Positions 18,249 through 27,116 of a stretch of DNA of 64,000 nucleotides are shown here, piece by piece; the first letter of the stretch is position 1, and every line of letters begins with the position of its first letter. Origin of the DNA: an uncultured Armatimonadota bacterium (lineage in GTDB: Bacteria; Armatimonadota; Armatimonadia; Armatimonadales; Armatimonadaceae); NCBI GenBank assembly GCA_903910385.1, contig CAIVZM010000002.1, positions 1 through 64,000 on the forward strand, given 5' to 3'. The translations under genes and the position numbers were made by a program. The notes under the pieces are model-generated. The model ran no database searches, was not told the DNA's origin, and was given only the letters and a program-made list of their open reading frames with translations.

Positions 18249-18551
18249 TATCGCGGCTTACTCCACTGCGTTTTTCCCTGCCAGTATAGCGAGGGTTCTG
18301 GCAGAGTGTCAATCCGTTCTGTGTCATCCGTATAATCCTACTATCTCACGAAAGCCCGTTCAGGGTAATCGTATCAGGGATAATTTCATTAATGCTTTTG
18401 CATCAAAGATGGAAATATAAAACCGGAGGAGGCTTCCTCACCCCCTTCAGACAGCATAAACAATGCATAGCCGCCATGAAAAGTATCACACTCCTTGGTT
18501 CTTTCCTCTTCCTGAGCAATTTCCAATCCCGAAGTGCGAAATTGCGTGTCA

Positions 18552-18566
18552 AGTGGAGGTCAGTGG
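18552..18566 (+). promoter_or_regulatory. Distal MraZ-box-like repeat pair
   Basis: AGTGG occurs at 18552-18556 and 18562-18566, exactly 10 bases apart. A weaker AAAGG follows at 18572. The form matches the MraZ operator pattern of short GTGG-type units, one per helical turn. It lies about 220 bases above the proximal cluster. Confidence 0.55.
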
Positions 18567-18739
18567 AGGCGAAAGGTTGTATAGAGAGGATTCACCTCCG
18601 TATTCAATATCCGCTCGCCTCTCATGTTTGGCAAACGTTCGTGCAAACAAAAACACTACATCTTGTAGTCAAACAGCCGTTGACGATCTATATACAGTGG
18701 TATACGAGGGGAAAATTGACGATTTTTATCGGTTTACCA

Positions 18740-18768
18740 TTGACATACGTCTGTGTGGGGGTTACAAT
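18740..18768 (+). promoter_or_regulatory. mraZ (dcw cluster) promoter
   Basis: A perfect TTGACA (18740-18745) and TACAAT (18763-18768) are 17 bases apart, the strongest sigma-70-type promoter in the window. Transcription would start near 18775, inside the first proximal AGTGG repeat. Confidence 0.85.
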
Positions 18769-18774
18769 CGCCTC

Positions 18775-18800
18775 AGTGGTGGCAAGTGGTGACTCAGTGG
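18775..18800 (+). promoter_or_regulatory. Proximal MraZ-box-like triple repeat
   Basis: AGTGG occurs at 18775, 18785 and 18796 (spacing 10 and 11). The first covers the expected transcription start; the last runs into the GTGGAGG ribosome site of mraZ. Bound MraZ would block both transcription start and translation. Confidence 0.75.
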
Positions 18801-18810
18801 AGGCATGTGA

Positions 18811-19242
18811 TTGTTTCGTGGGGCGCATTATCATTCTGTGGATGACAAGGGGAGAGTGATCATCCCTTTGCGCTTTCGTAACGAACTCGGCAACACTTTT
18901 GTAATCACCAAAGGTCTCGACCGATGCTTGTTTGTGTTCCGGGAAGACGCCTTCTCTGAAATGGAAAAGAAGCTTGAGGCGCAGCCAGCGCTCGACAAGC
19001 ACACAATTCGTTTGCAACGATGGTTTTCGGCGGAAGCGTTGGAAACGCAGGTGGACAGTCAGGGGCGCGTCGCGATACCCAGTAACTTGCGGGACTTTGC
19101 CGTCATAGGCGAGGATGTTGTGATCGTGGGAGCAGGCAGCCGAATTGAGATATGGAGTCGGGATGGTTGGGATGCTTTCAATGCAAGCTTGACTGACAGT
19201 GATATCAGCGAATCCGCCGCCGAAGTCGGTCTGGGAAAGTAA
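18811..19242 (+). CDS. mraZ: Transcriptional regulator MraZ
   Basis: DNA-binding regulator at the head of the dcw cluster; in other bacteria it represses its own promoter through short direct repeats. The 143-residue product has two SpoVT/AbrB-like half-domains, each with the family signature: VDDKGRVIIPLRFRNEL (about 9-25) and VDSQGRVAIPSNLRDFA (about 80-97). The start is TTG at 18811, chosen because GTGGAGG lies 7 bases upstream and the protein begins FRGAHYHSVDDKGR as expected. The AGTGG repeats just upstream support autoregulation. rsmH follows after 55 bases. Confidence 0.95.
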   Translation: MFRGAHYHSVDDKGRVIIPLRFRNELGNTFVITKGLDRCLFVFREDAFSEMEKKLEAQPALDKHTIRLQRWFSAEALETQVDSQGRVAIPSNLRDFAVIGEDVVIVGAGSRIEIWSRDGWDAFNASLTDSDISESAAEVGLGK

Positions 19243-19297
19243 ATTGCGTTCCCACCGAACGTCCTGAAGTAATCTGAGAAGTATATTGAGACCCGTT

Positions 19298-20233
19298 ATG
19301 AGCGCATATCACACGCCCGTTATGCTGGTGGAAGTTCTGGAATCGCTTTCGCTGGCGCCGGGACAAACGATTGTCGATGGCACTCTGGGAGGCGGAGGGC
19401 ATTCCCGTCCCATTTGTGACAGGATTGCGCCAGGCGGAATGTTGATCGGGTTGGATCGTGATCAGGATGCGCTGGATGCTGCGACGCTCGCTTTATCCGA
19501 TGTACCCGAGACGGTGGCGGTCAAGTTCGTACGCTCGAACTACGCCGATATCGCTACGGCTTTAAACGGTGTCGGGATCGAAGCTGTAGACGGAGTATTG
19601 CTGGATCTGGGCGTCTCGTCGCATCAGTTGAATACGCCGGAACGCGGTTTCGCATTACGGTATGTCGGTCCGTTAGATATGCGTATGGATGTGTCCTCCG
19701 GTCAGACAGCAGCGGATTTATTGAACACGTTGCCGGAAGCGGAAATCGCTCGCATTCTCTTCGAGTATGGCGAGGAACCGCGAGCCCGCCGTATCGCGGC
19801 GGAAATCGTTCGGCGACGAGCGACGCGACCGCTGATAACGACCGAAGATCTGGTGGACACGCTTCGAGCGACCATGCCTTTTCGGACACGACCCGGTGAG
19901 ATTCACCCGGCGACAAAAACGTTTCAGGCGATACGGATCGCTGTCAATCAGGAACTGGATGCTATTGAAACGGCGTTGAGGGCGGCGACAAACGCATTAA
20001 AACCGGGAGGTCGTCTGGTAGTGATTGCATATCACTCATTGGAAGACCGAATCGTAAAAAATACTATGGCTGAGTTATCCGGCAAACGTGTCGAGACGGA
20101 CTTTCCGTCAACTCCGTTGCCCAAGATCGTGGAAGTAAAAACAAAAAAACCGTTGACGCCAACGGAAGAGGAAATTCGCGCTAATCCACGGGCGCGCAGT
20201 GCAAAAATGAGAGTAGCGGAGAGGAGGCCGTAG
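19298..20233 (+). CDS. rsmH: 16S rRNA (cytosine1402-N4)-methyltransferase
   Basis: Methylates N4 of C1402 in 16S rRNA at the decoding centre using S-adenosylmethionine. The product is 311 residues from ATG 19298; a TTG four codons earlier is a weaker choice. It shows the N-terminal HTPVMLVEVLESL, the SAM motif VDGTLGGGGHS, IGLDRDQDAL, GVLLDLGVSSHQL, GPLDMRMD, TKTFQAIRIAVN and IAYHSLEDRIVK. Its place directly after mraZ is the standard dcw order. Confidence 0.97.
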   Translation: MSAYHTPVMLVEVLESLSLAPGQTIVDGTLGGGGHSRPICDRIAPGGMLIGLDRDQDALDAATLALSDVPETVAVKFVRSNYADIATALNGVGIEAVDGVLLDLGVSSHQLNTPERGFALRYVGPLDMRMDVSSGQTAADLLNTLPEAEIARILFEYGEEPRARRIAAEIVRRRATRPLITTEDLVDTLRATMPFRTRPGEIHPATKTFQAIRIAVNQELDAIETALRAATNALKPGGRLVVIAYHSLEDRIVKNTMAELSGKRVETDFPSTPLPKIVEVKTKKPLTPTEEEIRANPRARSAKMRVAERRP

Positions 20234-20266
20234 TCAGATGTAGACAAAACGGCGGCAACGATCGTA

Positions 20267-20299
20267 GCGAGGAAATACTGGAGGGTTTCCCCGCTTTTA
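20267..20299 (+). terminator. Possible terminator or attenuator after rsmH
   Basis: GCG-A-GGAAA pairs with TTTCC-C-CGC (one mismatch) around a 10-base loop and is followed by TTTTAG. It lies in the 121-base gap before ftsL and may reduce read-through from mraZ-rsmH into the division genes. Confidence 0.45.
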
Positions 20300-20354
20300 G
20301 AGAAATTGTCGTTGTCTATATCTTGACTGCGCCTCTCCTAAAGGGGGAACCGGA

Positions 20355-20885
20355 GTGATCGCGGAGCGGGTCAAAAAAAATAAAACGGCTGTGAATCGGA
20401 CGATTCAAGACCGAGCCAGTCTGTCGCAAAACTGGGAGCCTCCCCGGAAACGACAGACCATGGCATATCGTGGTCCTCTCATTCTTCGAGGAGCCCAGGA
20501 GTTACGCTTTCGCTCGCCAGAAGCGATGGTGGTTCTGTTTGCCTCTTTTTTCGTTTCATTATGTTGTTTCTATGTCAACGCATATGCACGCATTACGTCA
20601 GATGGTATCAATGCCGTTAAAATGGAACGCCTTGCCATAGAGGCGGAAAATGAGACAGAGCGTCTTCAAGCGCAACTCAGCCTGTTGAGCAATGCAGCGC
20701 ATGTCGAAAAACGCGCCAGAGACATGAAGATGATCCCCGGAGCGACGACGGGGCGGCTCCTTTCTCCAATCAATCCCAACGCTGTTTTAAACCCTGAAAC
20801 GACAGGCGGGATCAAGGAAAGTCCCGCATTGACCACTCCAGTAAAGGACGGTAGTCAAGATATAGCGCCGGAGGCGACTCCCTGA
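20355..20885 (+). CDS. ftsL: FtsL-like cell division protein
   Basis: A 176-residue bitopic membrane protein in the ftsL position between rsmH and ftsI. It has a basic cytoplasmic tail (1-53), one membrane helix (about 56-77) and then a short coiled coil (about 88-125, MERLAIEAENETERLQAQLSLL) ending ARDMKMIPG, the usual shape of FtsL/DivIC septal proteins. A Pro/Thr-rich tail of about 40 residues follows, longer than usual. The GTG start lies behind a run of G's (AAGGGGGAAC). Sequence identity in this family is always low, so the call rests on topology and context. It probably partners FtsQ and recruits FtsW/FtsI. Confidence 0.8.
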   Translation: MIAERVKKNKTAVNRTIQDRASLSQNWEPPRKRQTMAYRGPLILRGAQELRFRSPEAMVVLFASFFVSLCCFYVNAYARITSDGINAVKMERLAIEAENETERLQAQLSLLSNAAHVEKRARDMKMIPGATTGRLLSPINPNAVLNPETTGGIKESPALTTPVKDGSQDIAPEATP

Positions 20886-20886
20886 C

Positions 20887-22857
20887 ATGGCGACAACACG
20901 TCCCCGTCCGCGTGCTACCTTCCGTGAAAGTACACCGCCTGTTCTGTCTCGACGTGAACCCGTAGCGTTACGAACCACGCCACCCTCCTCCCGTGCCGGA
21001 GCCAAACCGTCGGCAAAGACCAGAGCGGTTGCGAAAGTTCGCAAAGAGGGCTTCGATATAACAACGGACGCCGCCACTATTTCGGCGCGTATTCTTCCGC
21101 TTTGCACGATAACTGGTGTATTGTTTCTTGCACTCGTCTGCCGGTTGGGCTATCTTCAGGTAGTCAAACATGGAGAATTTGTCAAACGCGCCACGGACGC
21201 TCGTGAACGCTTTAAGACACTGCCTGCGCGTCGAGGCGCCCTTTTAGACCGGATGGGAAACATTCTCGTTCAAACGGAACCTACCTGGGATGTTGTTGTA
21301 GACCCTAACATCTGGTTTGCTCAGTCGGATTTGAAAAAGGGAGAAACGCCGGAAGTCTTGCGACAACGAGTGGGATCGGCGCTAACCACCCTTCTACCCG
21401 GTGTCGATGTCATGGGCATCCTCTCCGAACGCGGTTTCGTCAAGGGTAGCACCGGTCGTTTGCGACCTATAGATGTTGCGAAGCGACAGTCCGAAGACAT
21501 CCGTCAAAAAATCAAAGATGCGAACCTGCTGGGGGTTGGGCTTCATCGCAGTGAAAAGCGTGTTGCCATAGATGGCGGTTTAGCCCCGCAAGTTCTGGGC
21601 TTTATCGGTGTGGATGGTAATGGATTGAACGGACTGGAATGGAACCTGGATAGCAAACTGGCAGGGACCGATGGCAGTCTCAACGCGGAGTTCGTCAAAG
21701 GCCGAGCTATTCCGGGGACGGTTAGAACGGATACTCCGCCGCAACATGGGCAGGATACCGTCCTCACTCTGGATGCGGATATCCAGCATATCGTTCAGGA
21801 TTCACTGGGCAAACAATTCGAGAAGACAAAAAGCGATGCTGCCATTGCAGTCGTGATGGATCCGAAAACGGGGGATATCCTCGCCCTTGCGAATTACCCG
21901 ATGGGCGATATCAATGAGCCGAAGAAGAATGCCGAGGAGTGGAGTAACCGAGCCGTTACCGCCATGTACGAACCAGGATCGACCCTGAAAGCAATTACCT
22001 TCGCCGCCGCTTTAGAGGAAAAAGCGATTACGTTGCAATCCGGTTTCGATTGTCCCGGCTTCATGAAAATAGGACGTCAGACGATACATTGTCATGATAA
22101 CGAGCGACACGGATCACAGGATGCCAGTTCCGTTCTCGCCAACTCGTGCAACATCTGTACCGCTCTGATCGCCCGACGACTCTCCAAAGAGAAACTTGGC
22201 GCTTATCTTACGACATTTGGTTTTGGCGATAAATGTAGGTCTGGTCTGCCGGGCGAAGCGAAAGGACAGATTGTTCCTCCCTCTATCTGGTCTGATATTC
22301 GATGGGCGAACGTTTCTTTCGGTCAGGGAATATCTGTCACCGGACTACAACTGGCGTCTGCCTATTGCGCTATCGCTAATGATGGCGTCCGTATGCAACC
22401 CCGGATCATCTATGGGGTAAGATCCGACAGTGGCGAAATCCATCCGGATGCGATTTCCGCTGGTAGACGGGTCGTTTCCGCCCAAACAGCGCGAACATTG
22501 CAACAAATGCTCACAGACGCGATGGAAAAAGGCACCGGAAAACCGGCGCGTCTGGATGGATATTCGGCGGCGGGAAAGACAGGTACCGCGCAATTTGCGG
22601 AGAACGGGCATTACGGTGGCAAGTTTGTCTCCTCGTTTGCTGGTATGGCGCCATCAAAAGACCCGCAACTCGTCATTCTGGTTTCTCTGGTCAACCCTAA
22701 AGGGGAGCATTATGGCGGAACGATGGCGGGGCCGGTTTTCCGTGAAATCGCAGAGAAAACCTTCGCATTACGGCGCATACCTCATGATTTTCCGTCACTG
22801 GCGGAGCGTGTCAAACTCTCGAAGAAGACCGGGAAATTACACTCCGTTCGTGATTAA
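20887..22857 (+). CDS. ftsI: Septal peptidoglycan transpeptidase (PBP3/FtsI type)
   Basis: Class B penicillin-binding protein that cross-links septal peptidoglycan. The 656-residue product has a long basic N-terminal tail, one membrane helix (about 70-92), a pedestal domain and the transpeptidase domain. The three active-site motifs are STLK (catalytic Ser365, in YEPGSTLKA), SCN (S420) and KTG (K564, in AAGKTGTAQ). ftsI and ftsL are one base apart. No PASTA domains are seen, unlike Firmicutes SpoVD. The downstream gap of about 200 bases holds two hairpins. Confidence 0.95.
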   Translation: MATTRPRPRATFRESTPPVLSRREPVALRTTPPSSRAGAKPSAKTRAVAKVRKEGFDITTDAATISARILPLCTITGVLFLALVCRLGYLQVVKHGEFVKRATDARERFKTLPARRGALLDRMGNILVQTEPTWDVVVDPNIWFAQSDLKKGETPEVLRQRVGSALTTLLPGVDVMGILSERGFVKGSTGRLRPIDVAKRQSEDIRQKIKDANLLGVGLHRSEKRVAIDGGLAPQVLGFIGVDGNGLNGLEWNLDSKLAGTDGSLNAEFVKGRAIPGTVRTDTPPQHGQDTVLTLDADIQHIVQDSLGKQFEKTKSDAAIAVVMDPKTGDILALANYPMGDINEPKKNAEEWSNRAVTAMYEPGSTLKAITFAAALEEKAITLQSGFDCPGFMKIGRQTIHCHDNERHGSQDASSVLANSCNICTALIARRLSKEKLGAYLTTFGFGDKCRSGLPGEAKGQIVPPSIWSDIRWANVSFGQGISVTGLQLASAYCAIANDGVRMQPRIIYGVRSDSGEIHPDAISAGRRVVSAQTARTLQQMLTDAMEKGTGKPARLDGYSAAGKTGTAQFAENGHYGGKFVSSFAGMAPSKDPQLVILVSLVNPKGEHYGGTMAGPVFREIAEKTFALRRIPHDFPSLAERVKLSKKTGKLHSVRD

Positions 22858-22909
22858 TGGGAACATTCAATGATGCATTACGCCTTCAGGAAGCGCGATG
22901 CAACACATT

Positions 22910-22988
22910 CCGGGACAGGAGGTCCCCGGTGAAATGTTCGTGGGAAGCGGAGATATAATAACTACGAAGCAGTCCGGAAATACCGGAC
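22910..22988 (+). other. Two hairpins and a TATAAT between ftsI and murE
   Basis: The 202-base gap holds a stem CCGGGAC/GTCCCCGG (22910-22929, one bulge), a TATAAT at 22954-22959 without a good -35, and a perfect 6-bp stem GTCCGG-AAATA-CCGGAC (22972-22988). It could mark an internal promoter or an attenuation point. Confidence 0.35.
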
Positions 22989-23059
22989 GAATCTCTGTCT
23001 ACCGACGATAGAGCTTCGAATTGAGAAAAGCGCCGCTTTTCACCTTAAGAATTCGCGCA

Positions 23060-24565
23060 ATGAACTTTTATACTCTCCAACAACTTGCAGAAGCGATTCC
23101 GGGAGCGACGATCCGGGGTTCGGCGACTATCGCTCCTACAGGTTTGAATTACGACTCCCGGCTTGTGACATCGGGAGACCTATTCGTCGCGATACCGGGC
23201 GAGCGTTTCGACGGTCACGATTTTATTGCTGGAGCAATCGCGACAGGTGCATCATCGGTAGTCATTGAAGCGAATCATGCGTCGAATTTTACCTCTTTGT
23301 CGATTCCACAAATTATTGTGCCGCACGTTCGGTCCGCTCTGGCTCCATTATCCTGTCGCTTTTACGATTCTCCTACACGGGAACTCTATCTGTCAGGCGT
23401 CACCGGTACAAACGGTAAAACTACCACAACCTTGATGATCGATAGCGTCAATCGCGCTGCCGGTGACATTACCGGCGCTATCGGGACTCTGGGAGCGACT
23501 ATCGCGGGCAAATCACTGCCGCACGATAGGACGACGCCGGAAGCCCCGGACTTGCAACGACTTTTTCGTGAAATGCAGCAGGCAGGCGCCACCTCAGCGA
23601 CGATAGAAGTCGCTTCTCATGCTCTGGTGATCGGTCGTACTGAAGGTTGCCTGTTCGATGTTGGCGTATTCACCAACTTGACTCAAGATCATCTGGATTT
23701 CCATATCACGATGGAAGCGTACCGGGACGCTAAAGGAAAGCTGTTTAGGGAATATGCGGATGCGGCGCGGGCGGCAGGGAAAAAATTCACTGCCGTTCTC
23801 AATATTGGCGATGATGCCGGAAAGCATTATTACAAACAGTATAGCGCAAGTTCGTTGCTGACGTACTCGCTCGAGGGCATTGCGGATATTACTCCCGAGA
23901 ATATTATCAAAGCGGTGGATAGCGTCTCTTTCATTGCGAAGACGCCACAGGGAGATATCCCGGTAAAACTGGGATTTGGCGGGACATTCAATATTGCTAA
24001 CGCACTGGCTGCGGTCGGGTATGGAGTGGCTCGCGGACTGTCTTCGCAAGTGATTGCGACTGGATTGGCAAAATGTTCTCCCGTTCCGGGACGATTCCAA
24101 CCCGTGCAGTCCGGACAGGAATTCGCTGTTCTGGTTGATTACGCTCATACCCCCGATGGTATAGAAAATGTGTTGCAGTCGGCGCGACCTCTGACACCCG
24201 GCAAGTTGATCATCGTCTTCGGTTGTGGCGGAAACCGTGACCGAACCAAGCGCCCAAAAATGGGGAAAATCGCGCAGGAACTTGCCGATATTGCCGTAGT
24301 CACCTCCGATAATCCACGCCATGAAGAACCCGAAGAGATAATCGATGAGATATTGAGTGGCATGAAAGGCGACGGAGCGGAGGTATGGCGAGAATCGGAC
24401 AGAAGGGCGGCAATTGCGCTCGCTGTCGGACAGGCGAATCGCGGGGATACAGTTGTGATAGCGGGTAAAGGTCACGAAGACTATCAGATACTGGGCGATA
24501 CTACCATTCATTTTTCGGATGTCGAAGTTGCGGATGAGGAAATACGAAAATGCTTCGGTCAATAA
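23060..24565 (+). CDS. murE: UDP-MurNAc-tripeptide synthetase (meso-DAP adding)
   Basis: Adds the third stem residue to UDP-MurNAc-L-Ala-D-Glu in the cytoplasm. The product is 501 residues from ATG 23060; the frame is open 13 codons earlier but only from here does the sequence look like MurE (LQQLAEAIPGATIRG). The ATP loop is GVTGTNGKTTTT. The motif D-N-P-R (from D417, SDNPRHEEPE) marks enzymes that add meso-diaminopimelate rather than lysine, so the peptidoglycan is predicted to be of the DAP type. It overlaps murF by 16 bases. Confidence 0.97.
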   Translation: MNFYTLQQLAEAIPGATIRGSATIAPTGLNYDSRLVTSGDLFVAIPGERFDGHDFIAGAIATGASSVVIEANHASNFTSLSIPQIIVPHVRSALAPLSCRFYDSPTRELYLSGVTGTNGKTTTTLMIDSVNRAAGDITGAIGTLGATIAGKSLPHDRTTPEAPDLQRLFREMQQAGATSATIEVASHALVIGRTEGCLFDVGVFTNLTQDHLDFHITMEAYRDAKGKLFREYADAARAAGKKFTAVLNIGDDAGKHYYKQYSASSLLTYSLEGIADITPENIIKAVDSVSFIAKTPQGDIPVKLGFGGTFNIANALAAVGYGVARGLSSQVIATGLAKCSPVPGRFQPVQSGQEFAVLVDYAHTPDGIENVLQSARPLTPGKLIIVFGCGGNRDRTKRPKMGKIAQELADIAVVTSDNPRHEEPEEIIDEILSGMKGDGAEVWRESDRRAAIALAVGQANRGDTVVIAGKGHEDYQILGDTTIHFSDVEVADEEIRKCFGQ

Positions 24566-26103
24566 CGCTGGATGAGGTTGTAGAAATCACCGGCGGAGCG
24601 TTGGTGGATGGCCCGGAAATAGGTGATAAATCTGGAGAAGAAATCTGTACCTCTGTATCCACCGATACCCGCACGATTCAGAAAGATGCGCTCTTTGTCG
24701 CTCTGAAAGGGGAGAACTTTGACGCGCACCTCTTTGCGGTCAGCGCTCAGGAAAAGGGCGCATCCGGTCTGGTAGTGGATCGTGCGATGCATCTTTCCGA
24801 GATTCATGTTCCCCATGTGGTTGTCTCGGATACCCTTCACGCTCTGGGAGATATCGCTCGCTACGTCCGGGACGTATTTCAAGGCCCGGTTATAGCCGTC
24901 ACTGGAAGCGTTGGGAAGACGACAACCAAAGAAATTCTTGCGACCCTTCTGGAGACGAATTATGCCGTTTTGAAAAGCGACGCCAATTTCAATAATGAAA
25001 TCGGAGTTCCGCAGTCAATTTTCCAGATGGAACCGACACACACTGCCGCCGTTCTCGAAATGGGGATGCGTGGGGCGGGACAGATCCGTCGTTTGTGCGA
25101 AATCGCCGCGCCAACTATTGGCGTCATCACAAATATCGGTCAATCCCACATCGAACTGCTGGGTTCGCAGGAAAATATCGCTCTGGCGAAAGCGGAATTA
25201 TTCGATATGTTGCCTGCGGAAGACTCGCTTGCGGTGTATCCTGCTACGGACGCGTTCGCCGGGGTTTTGAAATCCCATTACCGGGGTAAGAATACCCTCA
25301 CTGTCGCAGTAGACACCCCGGCAGACGTCCAAGCGACTGATCTTTCTCTACACGATAATGGCTGGCGATTTACCGTCAATTCTCCCTGGGGAACGCAAAA
25401 AATGTTTTTGCCGTCGCCGGGGCGCTTCAATATTCAGAACGCGTTACTTGCCATTGCTGTCGGCGGTCATCTCGGTATATCAATCGATGTCATGGCAAAG
25501 GCGCTGTTGCGGTGGACGCCGCCGCCGATGCGTCTGGAAGCGATTCAGTCGCCGAATGGGATCAGGATCATTTCAGATGCGTATAACGCCGCTCCGGATT
25601 CGATGAAAGGCGCTCTGGAAACGCTGCGCGATACAGTCGCCGGGCCGGGCGGTAAGAAGATCGCCGTTCTGGGCGATATGAAGGAACTGGGGCGTTTCGC
25701 AGATGAGGCGCATACCCTGATCGGACGCGCCCTTGCACAGATTGCGCCGGATATGCTGGTTCTGGTCGGCGAACTGACCAAAAAGACGGCGGCAGGCGCA
25801 CTGGGCGGTGGCTACCCTCTGGAGCATCTGCATCAATTCGAAACGACGGCGGAAGCGGTGCAACTCCTGCCTTTGGTCGTCCAACCCGGCGATGTCGTTC
25901 TGGTGAAAGGCTCAAGGTCGATGGGACTGGAGCGTGTGGTCGAGGCGTTAGGCGGAAAACCGACGGATCAAGGAACGGAATCTTCCCTTCCAACAGGAAA
26001 CGCCCCAGCAGGCGGTGCTATTTCCCTCCCCTCCGACAGGCAAAGTGTATCCTATCTAGAACTGGACGATATGCCACAGACGGCAGGCGAGGATGCACCG
26101 TGA
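24550..26103 (+). CDS. murF: UDP-MurNAc-tripeptide:D-Ala-D-Ala ligase
   Basis: Adds the D-Ala-D-Ala dipeptide, completing the UDP-MurNAc-pentapeptide. The product is 517 residues, a little longer than usual because of a Ser/Pro-rich tail of about 50 residues. Marks are STDTRTIQKDALFVALKGENFDAH at the N-terminus, the ATP loop VTGSVGKTTTKEI, NFNNEIGVPQSIF, EMGMRGAGQI and ISDAYNAAPDSMKGAL. The start lies inside the end of murE and the stop overlaps the mraY start, so the three are translationally coupled. Confidence 0.96.
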   Translation: MLRSITLDEVVEITGGALVDGPEIGDKSGEEICTSVSTDTRTIQKDALFVALKGENFDAHLFAVSAQEKGASGLVVDRAMHLSEIHVPHVVVSDTLHALGDIARYVRDVFQGPVIAVTGSVGKTTTKEILATLLETNYAVLKSDANFNNEIGVPQSIFQMEPTHTAAVLEMGMRGAGQIRRLCEIAAPTIGVITNIGQSHIELLGSQENIALAKAELFDMLPAEDSLAVYPATDAFAGVLKSHYRGKNTLTVAVDTPADVQATDLSLHDNGWRFTVNSPWGTQKMFLPSPGRFNIQNALLAIAVGGHLGISIDVMAKALLRWTPPPMRLEAIQSPNGIRIISDAYNAAPDSMKGALETLRDTVAGPGGKKIAVLGDMKELGRFADEAHTLIGRALAQIAPDMLVLVGELTKKTAAGALGGGYPLEHLHQFETTAEAVQLLPLVVQPGDVVLVKGSRSMGLERVVEALGGKPTDQGTESSLPTGNAPAGGAISLPSDRQSVSYLELDDMPQTAGEDAP

Positions 26104-27113
26104 TGATATCTCCCGCCATCCCATTTTTGATCGCGCTTCTGGTCGCGCTTTTCGCGGGCAAACCGGCTATCAACGCTCTGAAAGCGGGTAAGACGGTACA
26201 ACCGATATCCCCCGACGCACCGGAGAAACACCGACTGAAGCACGGAACGCCGACAATGGGCGGACTGTTCCTGTGCACCGCTGTAGTCATCGGCTGTATT
26301 CCCTTCCTCAGGGAACCGGGCGTTTTGTCCGTGCTTGTCATCTTCCTCGCCGGCGCAGTTATCGGATTTATGGACGATCTGGGAAAAGCGCGTAAGAAGG
26401 AAAACAAGGCGGGGCTCTCCGAGCGGGTTAAGCTGGGCATGCAGTTGCTCGCCTCTGCGATCTTTGTCGGGGCGCTCTACTATGAAACGATGGGACGAAC
26501 GTCCGTCACTACCACAATCTATCCCGGTTTTCCGCTGGACCTCGGTTGGTTTTACTGGCCGCTGGCGTTCCTGTTTGTGGCGTTCTTCGGGAATGCCGTT
26601 AACTTTACGGACGGCCTGGATGGATTGGCGTCCGGCGTCACTGCGATAGTGGCCCTGACCCTTGCCTTACTCGTTTCCTATACCCATGGAACGCCCTACT
26701 TTTACCTTGCTGTCGCCGGGGCATGCGCCGGATTTCTGTACTGGAACGCTTACCCGGCGCGGGTTTTCATGGGCGATACCGGTTCACAGGCTCTGGGGAT
26801 GGGCATGGCTGCCGCAGCGCTAACTTACAAACAGGAAATCCTCTTTCTCATCATCGGAGCGATCTATCTTGCGGAAATCGGTTCTATGATGCTTCAGCGT
26901 TATGTCTTCAAATATCGACGCATCCGCTTTGGAATAGAATATGCGAAAGCGAACCGCGTATTCCTCCGCGCGCCATTGCACCACCACTTCGAAGAACTGG
27001 GCTGGCATGAGACGCAGGTTGTGACGCGATTCTATGTGCTGACGTTGATCGCGGCGGCGATTGGCGTCCTGCTTGCGCCCTACGTCACTTATCTCCTACT
27101 GGAGCGTGGTTGA
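26103..27113 (+). CDS. mraY: Phospho-MurNAc-pentapeptide translocase
   Basis: Integral membrane enzyme that moves phospho-MurNAc-pentapeptide onto undecaprenyl phosphate, making lipid I. The product is 336 residues with about ten membrane helices. Marks are KHGTPTMGGLF, the aspartate pair in GFMDDLGKARKK, NAVNFTDGLDGLASG, FMGDTGSQALG and the HHH motif RAPLHHHFEELGW. The start is ATG 26103, sharing one base with the murF stop; GTG 26100 is an alternative one codon earlier. Confidence 0.97.
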   Translation: MISPAIPFLIALLVALFAGKPAINALKAGKTVQPISPDAPEKHRLKHGTPTMGGLFLCTAVVIGCIPFLREPGVLSVLVIFLAGAVIGFMDDLGKARKKENKAGLSERVKLGMQLLASAIFVGALYYETMGRTSVTTTIYPGFPLDLGWFYWPLAFLFVAFFGNAVNFTDGLDGLASGVTAIVALTLALLVSYTHGTPYFYLAVAGACAGFLYWNAYPARVFMGDTGSQALGMGMAAAALTYKQEILFLIIGAIYLAEIGSMMLQRYVFKYRRIRFGIEYAKANRVFLRAPLHHHFEELGWHETQVVTRFYVLTLIAAAIGVLLAPYVTYLLLERG

Positions 27114-27116
27114 GTC

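Larger units (their letters stand above)
18249..18810. other. 562-base gap holding the mraZ control region
   Basis: No convincing gene is seen here. The two overlapping plus-strand frames (18392-18859, 18463-18792) lack ribosome sites and family features. The left part holds a TATAAT near 18330 and a purine-rich GGAGGAGG near 18425 of unclear use. The right part holds the mraZ promoter and two clusters of AGTGG repeats. Confidence 0.6.

Noticed and set aside
18392-18859. 155-codon plus-strand frame upstream of and overlapping mraZ
   Set aside because: It has no ribosome site or family likeness, covers the mraZ promoter and operator repeats, and its composition does not look coding.
20223-20330. 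TAGACAACGACA-like string shared between the rsmH-ftsL gap (minus strand) and the 6223-6234 region
   Set aside because: A single 12-base match at two places is within chance for this length of DNA and has no shared context.
23594-24562. 322-codon frame antisense to murE
   Set aside because: Shadow of murE, which has full family motifs.
24550-26105. Overlaps of murE/murF and murF/mraY as possible frameshifts
   Set aside because: Each frame begins and ends as expected for its family; the overlaps are ordinary translational coupling.
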